Shown here: positions 61,450 through 64,000 of the stretch, piece after piece | How positions within the stretch are numbered: the first letter of the stretch is position 1 | How the letters are laid out: each line of letters begins with the position of its first letter | Source of the DNA: Streptomyces hoynatensis | GTDB taxonomy: Bacteria > Actinomycetota > Actinomycetes > Streptomycetales > Streptomycetaceae | Assembly: GCF_003626535.1 (NCBI RefSeq) | Contig: NZ_RBAL01000001.1 | Location: 310,001 to 374,000 of the forward strand | Length of the DNA stretch: 64,000 bases | Direction of reading: 5' to 3' | Made by a program: the position numbers and the translations under genes | The notes under the pieces: generated by a model | What the model was told of the DNA's origin: nothing | What the model saw: the letters and a program-made list of their open reading frames with translations, nothing else | The model's database searches: none

Positions 61450-62619
61450 GTGCCCTGGCTCCCGCACGCGGCGATCGCGCTGACCGCCCTCGTGCTCATG
61501 GGCAGCACGGCCGCCGGCGCCTACGGCGACATCCGGTCGTGGTCCTGGTTCGGCGCCCTCTGCGTGGGCCTGCCCCCGCTGCTGGCGCTCTCCCGCCCGG
61601 TGGCGGCCTGGTGGCTCTCCCTGGCGGGGGCCGCGAGCCTGGCCTACCTGGAGGTGCCGGGTGCCTGGCCCTGGACCGGCCCGGGACTCGCCGCGCACCT
61701 GCTGGTCATGGCGGTGGCCGCGGCCTCCTCCGGCCCGCGGCTCGCCCTCGGGATCTGGGCGCTGACCGCCCTCTTCGGCCACTTCTGGGAGACCCACAAC
61801 CCGGTCTGGTTCTCGGCCCGGGACCTGGCGGCCACGGGGGGCTCCCTGCTGCTGCTCGTGCTGGTCCTGCTCACGCGGGGCCTGTTGCTCTCCCGCTCCG
61901 AGGCGAGGTGGCAGACGGCCGTCAGCGCGCGGGAGCGGGCCCGGCACGCGCAGCTGGAGGAACGCGCCGCCATCGCCCGTGAGTTGCACGACGTGGTGGC
62001 CCACCACATGTCGGTGGTGGCCATCCAGGCCGAGGCCGCGCCCTACCGGGTGAGCGAGCCCCCGGGAGACCTGGTCCGTGCCTTCGCCACCATCAGGGAG
62101 AACGCGGTGGTCGCGCTCGGCGAGTTGCGGCGGGTGCTCGGCGTGGTGCGCGCCGAGGGGCAGGCGCCGGCGGACGCGCCGCAGCCCACGCTCGCGGCGC
62201 TCGACGCGCTGCTCGGCAATGTGCGCGAGGCCGGCCTCCGGGTGGAGAAGTCGGTGCGCGGCACGCCCCGCCTCCTGCCGCCGAGCGTGGAGCTGACGGC
62301 GTACCGGATCGCGCAGGAGGCTCTCAGCAACGGCCTGCGTCACGCCCCCGGCGCCCGGGCCACGCTGGAACTGTCCTACGGCGGCGAGGGGCTGGGCCTG
62401 CGCGTGGTCAACGGCCCAGCGAGCGGCCCGGTGATGCCCTCGCCCGGCGCCGGGCACGGCCTCGCGGGCATGCGCGAGCGCGTCGCGATGCTCGGCGGGG
62501 AACTCGCCTGCGGCCCGGCGGGCGACGGCGGTTACGAGGTGCTGGCCTTCCTGCCCGCTCCGGCCCCCGGCGGGGCCGCTCGCGCCGGGACGGCCGCCGG
62601 GGAAGCCGGGGCGGCATGA
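61450..62619 (+). CDS. Sensor histidine kinase (HisKA_3), possibly N-terminally truncated
   Basis: From GTG 61450 the protein has 389 residues: four to five membrane helices (about 6-145), a coiled linker, HisKA_3 with ARELHDVVAHHMSVVAIQAEAA (phosphoacceptor His180) and a HATPase domain (AYRIAQEALSNGLRHAPGA, GHGLAGMRERVAMLGGEL). An in-frame amber 37 nt upstream separates it from a better-supported start at 61276; no SD precedes 61450, so expression of the remaining part is uncertain. Overlaps the response regulator by 4 nt (ATGA). Confidence 0.8.
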   Translation: MPWLPHAAIALTALVLMGSTAAGAYGDIRSWSWFGALCVGLPPLLALSRPVAAWWLSLAGAASLAYLEVPGAWPWTGPGLAAHLLVMAVAAASSGPRLALGIWALTALFGHFWETHNPVWFSARDLAATGGSLLLLVLVLLTRGLLLSRSEARWQTAVSARERARHAQLEERAAIARELHDVVAHHMSVVAIQAEAAPYRVSEPPGDLVRAFATIRENAVVALGELRRVLGVVRAEGQAPADAPQPTLAALDALLGNVREAGLRVEKSVRGTPRLLPPSVELTAYRIAQEALSNGLRHAPGARATLELSYGGEGLGLRVVNGPASGPVMPSPGAGHGLAGMRERVAMLGGELACGPAGDGGYEVLAFLPAPAPGGAARAGTAAGEAGAA

Positions 62620-63275
62620 GCATCGCCGTGCTGGTCGCCGACGACCAGGCGATGGTCCGCGAGGGCTTCGCGGTGCTGCTGAACGCCCAGAGCGACATCG
62701 AGGTGGTGGGCGAGGCCGAGGACGGGCGGGAGGCGGTCGCCCAGGCCGCGGCCCTGCGCCCCGACGTGGTCCTGATGGACATCAGGATGCCCCGGCTGAA
62801 CGGCATCGAGGCCACCCGGGAGATCGTCGCGGCCGAACCCGCCGCCAAGGTGCTGGTGCTGACCACCTTCGACCTGGACGAGTACGTCTACCAGGCGCTG
62901 CGCGCGGGCGCCTCCGGCTTCCTGCTGAAGGACGCCTCGGCGCGGCAACTCGCCGAAGGCGTACGGGTGGTGGCCTCGGGCGAGGCGCTGCTCGCCCCCG
63001 CCGTCACCAAGCGCCTCATCGGGGAGTTCGCCCGCCTCGGCGCCGCGCCCAGGCCGCCGGCGCAGGAACGCGTCGGCGAACTCACCGCGCGCGAGACCGA
63101 GGTGCTCGCCCTCGTCGCCCAGGGCCTGTCCAACGCGGAGATCGCGGCCCACCTGACGGTCGGCGAGTCCACGGTCAAGACGCACGTCAACCGCCTGCTG
63201 GCCAAGCTCGGCCTGCGCGACCGCACCCAGGCCGCGATCTTCGCCTACGAGACGCGCCTGGTCACGCCCTCCTGA
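62616..63275 (+). CDS. NarL/LuxR-family response regulator
   Basis: A 219-residue regulator with a receiver domain (DDQ, phosphoacceptor Asp55 in VVLMDIRMPRLNG, Lys in GFLLKDASA) and LuxR HTH (LTARETEVLALVAQGLSNAEIAAHLTVGESTVKTHVNRLLAKL). ATG 62616 overlaps the kinase stop as ATGA, so its translation depends on the kinase gene being translated. Residues and spacing are intact. Target genes are unknown; the following secreted-protein gene has its own operator. Confidence 0.9.
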   Translation: MSIAVLVADDQAMVREGFAVLLNAQSDIEVVGEAEDGREAVAQAAALRPDVVLMDIRMPRLNGIEATREIVAAEPAAKVLVLTTFDLDEYVYQALRAGASGFLLKDASARQLAEGVRVVASGEALLAPAVTKRLIGEFARLGAAPRPPAQERVGELTARETEVLALVAQGLSNAEIAAHLTVGESTVKTHVNRLLAKLGLRDRTQAAIFAYETRLVTPS

Positions 63276-63348
63276 GACGGCCGCGGGCCGGGCGGGCCCG
63301 CCGGAACGGCACTGCCCGGACGGGCGAGTTGAGCCGTGCGGCGCGATG

Positions 63349-63384
63349 CATACTCGGTATAGTGCGCGGTATATACCGAGTATG
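63349..63384. promoter_or_regulatory. Perfect 13-bp-arm palindrome upstream of the secreted protein
   Basis: CATACTCGGTATA (63349-63361) and TATACCGAGTATG (63372-63384) are exact reverse complements with a 10-bp spacer; the symmetry continues imperfectly for about 5 bp each side. TATAGT (63358-63363), a possible -10, lies within the left arm. This is the longest operator-like dyad in the window and is AT-rich against its surroundings. Confidence 0.8.
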
Positions 63385-63417
63385 TATCGGCGCGCCGGCG
63401 CCAGGAGGGACCCGAAA

Positions 63418-64000
63418 GTGCCACACCCGAAACAACGCCGCGGCGCGCGGCGGGCGCTGCTGCTCGCCACGGTGACCGTGGGCGCCACCCTGTGGACCGC
63501 CCCCGCGCACGCCGCGCAGACCCACCGGCTCGCCGTCCACGGCATCGACCTGCGCGGGCAGGCCGCCGCCGACTGGTCCCTGACCGCGGAGGACCTCCGC
63601 ACCGGCGAGTCGTTCCACCCCGACGTCGAGGCGGGGGAGGGCACCCTCGACCTCCCGCCGGGCGACTACCTGCTGATCTCGGACATGGGCTGGGAGGGAG
63701 ACGACCGGCCGATGGACCTGACCGTGCAGGTCCACACGATCCTCGGCCTCGACGCGGACGCCGAGGTCACCTTCGACGCCAGAAAAGCCGAGGAGATCGA
63801 CCTGGGCGTCTTCGATCCGCGGGCCGAGCCCGCCACCCTCACGCTCGGCCTCACCGTCGAGGGCGGGGTCAGCACCCAGTGGCGCACCACCCGCGCCGCC
63901 GACTCCACCTTCCGCACCGGGTTCACCGGCCCCGCCCTCGGCGAGGACAGGCTGCGGGCCGTCGCCGGCGAGAGCTGGACCGACGGCGCGGGCACCGAGT
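63418..64000 (+). CDS. Secreted protein, 3' end outside the window
   Basis: Open from GTG 63418 to the window edge, 194 codons in frame. The SD AGGAGGG (63403-63409) precedes. A Sec signal peptide (basic start, core LLLATVTVGATLW, cleavage after AHA near residue 33) is followed by a beta-rich acidic chain with no cysteine (RLAVHGIDLRGQAAADWSL, GDYLLISDMGWEGDD). No catalytic motif is visible before the sequence ends. Controlled by the strong palindrome just upstream. Family unknown; a secreted enzyme with an N-terminal beta domain is one possibility. Confidence 0.78.
   Translation, partial: MPHPKQRRGARRALLLATVTVGATLWTAPAHAAQTHRLAVHGIDLRGQAAADWSLTAEDLRTGESFHPDVEAGEGTLDLPPGDYLLISDMGWEGDDRPMDLTVQVHTILGLDADAEVTFDARKAEEIDLGVFDPRAEPATLTLGLTVEGGVSTQWRTTRAADSTFRTGFTGPALGEDRLRAVAGESWTDGAGTE

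Overview
The window is 64 kb of very high-GC DNA from a filamentous actinomycete, almost certainly Streptomyces or a close relative. The reasons are GTG/ATG starts with GC-rich third positions, many leaderless transcripts with TAnnnT -10 boxes, afsQ1/afsQ2 divergent from sigQ, the acyl-CoA carboxylase epsilon subunit near its beta subunit, an initiator tRNA with a C1-U72 mismatch, and Pro/Ala/Gly-rich tails on many proteins. Gene order resembles, from memory, the SCO49xx region of the S. coelicolor core chromosome. No IS element, prophage or CRISPR array was seen.

Layout. 1-10.6 kb: cytidine deaminase, thymidine phosphorylase, the Mg2+ transporter MgtE with a long leader encoding a proline-rich 17-aa peptide, two membrane or secreted proteins, tRNA-fMet, a quinone-reductase-like gene, a divergent MFS/LysR pair and adenosine deaminase. 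10.7-16.2 kb: a secreted protein, a VanZ-like protein and the AfsQ signalling cluster (lipoprotein, kinase, regulator, divergent SigQ). 16.2-26 kb: a G-run-rich gene-free stretch, an ArsR-like/MFS pair, a nucleotidyltransferase, two tandem serine hydrolases, a NarL-type two-component system and a methyltransferase. 26-38.8 kb: two aldehyde dehydrogenase-family genes and deoC, a sigma factor with a membrane partner, phosphosugar mutase and purine nucleoside phosphorylase, a gamma-glutamylcyclotransferase-like gene, LpdA and a DeoR regulator. 39-52.8 kb: biotin-carboxylase subunit, Maf, a MacB-like ABC exporter, a VTC/DUF4956/CotH cluster, epsilon and beta carboxylase subunits separated by an oxidoreductase, and biotin ligase. 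52.8-64 kb: adenylate cyclase, enoyl-CoA hydratase, GGDEF protein, histidine ammonia-lyase, L,D-transpeptidase, a kinase/regulator pair whose kinase carries an in-frame TAG, and a secreted protein cut by the window end.

How the genes work together. cdd, deoA, ada, PNP, the phosphosugar mutase, deoC and the aldehyde dehydrogenase form a nucleoside salvage and catabolism set. Three of these promoters (ada, deoC, PNP) carry the same perfect 12-bp palindrome CTACGCGCGTAG, so they are probably one regulon, perhaps under the DeoR protein encoded here. The carboxylase subunits and biotin ligase form a second functional group. A third is the VTC/DUF4956/CotH operon, preceded by three contiguous 11-bp repeats resembling a PhoP box. 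That suggests a phosphate-regulated membrane system making polyphosphate or a related polymer, and it is the best candidate here for an undescribed system.
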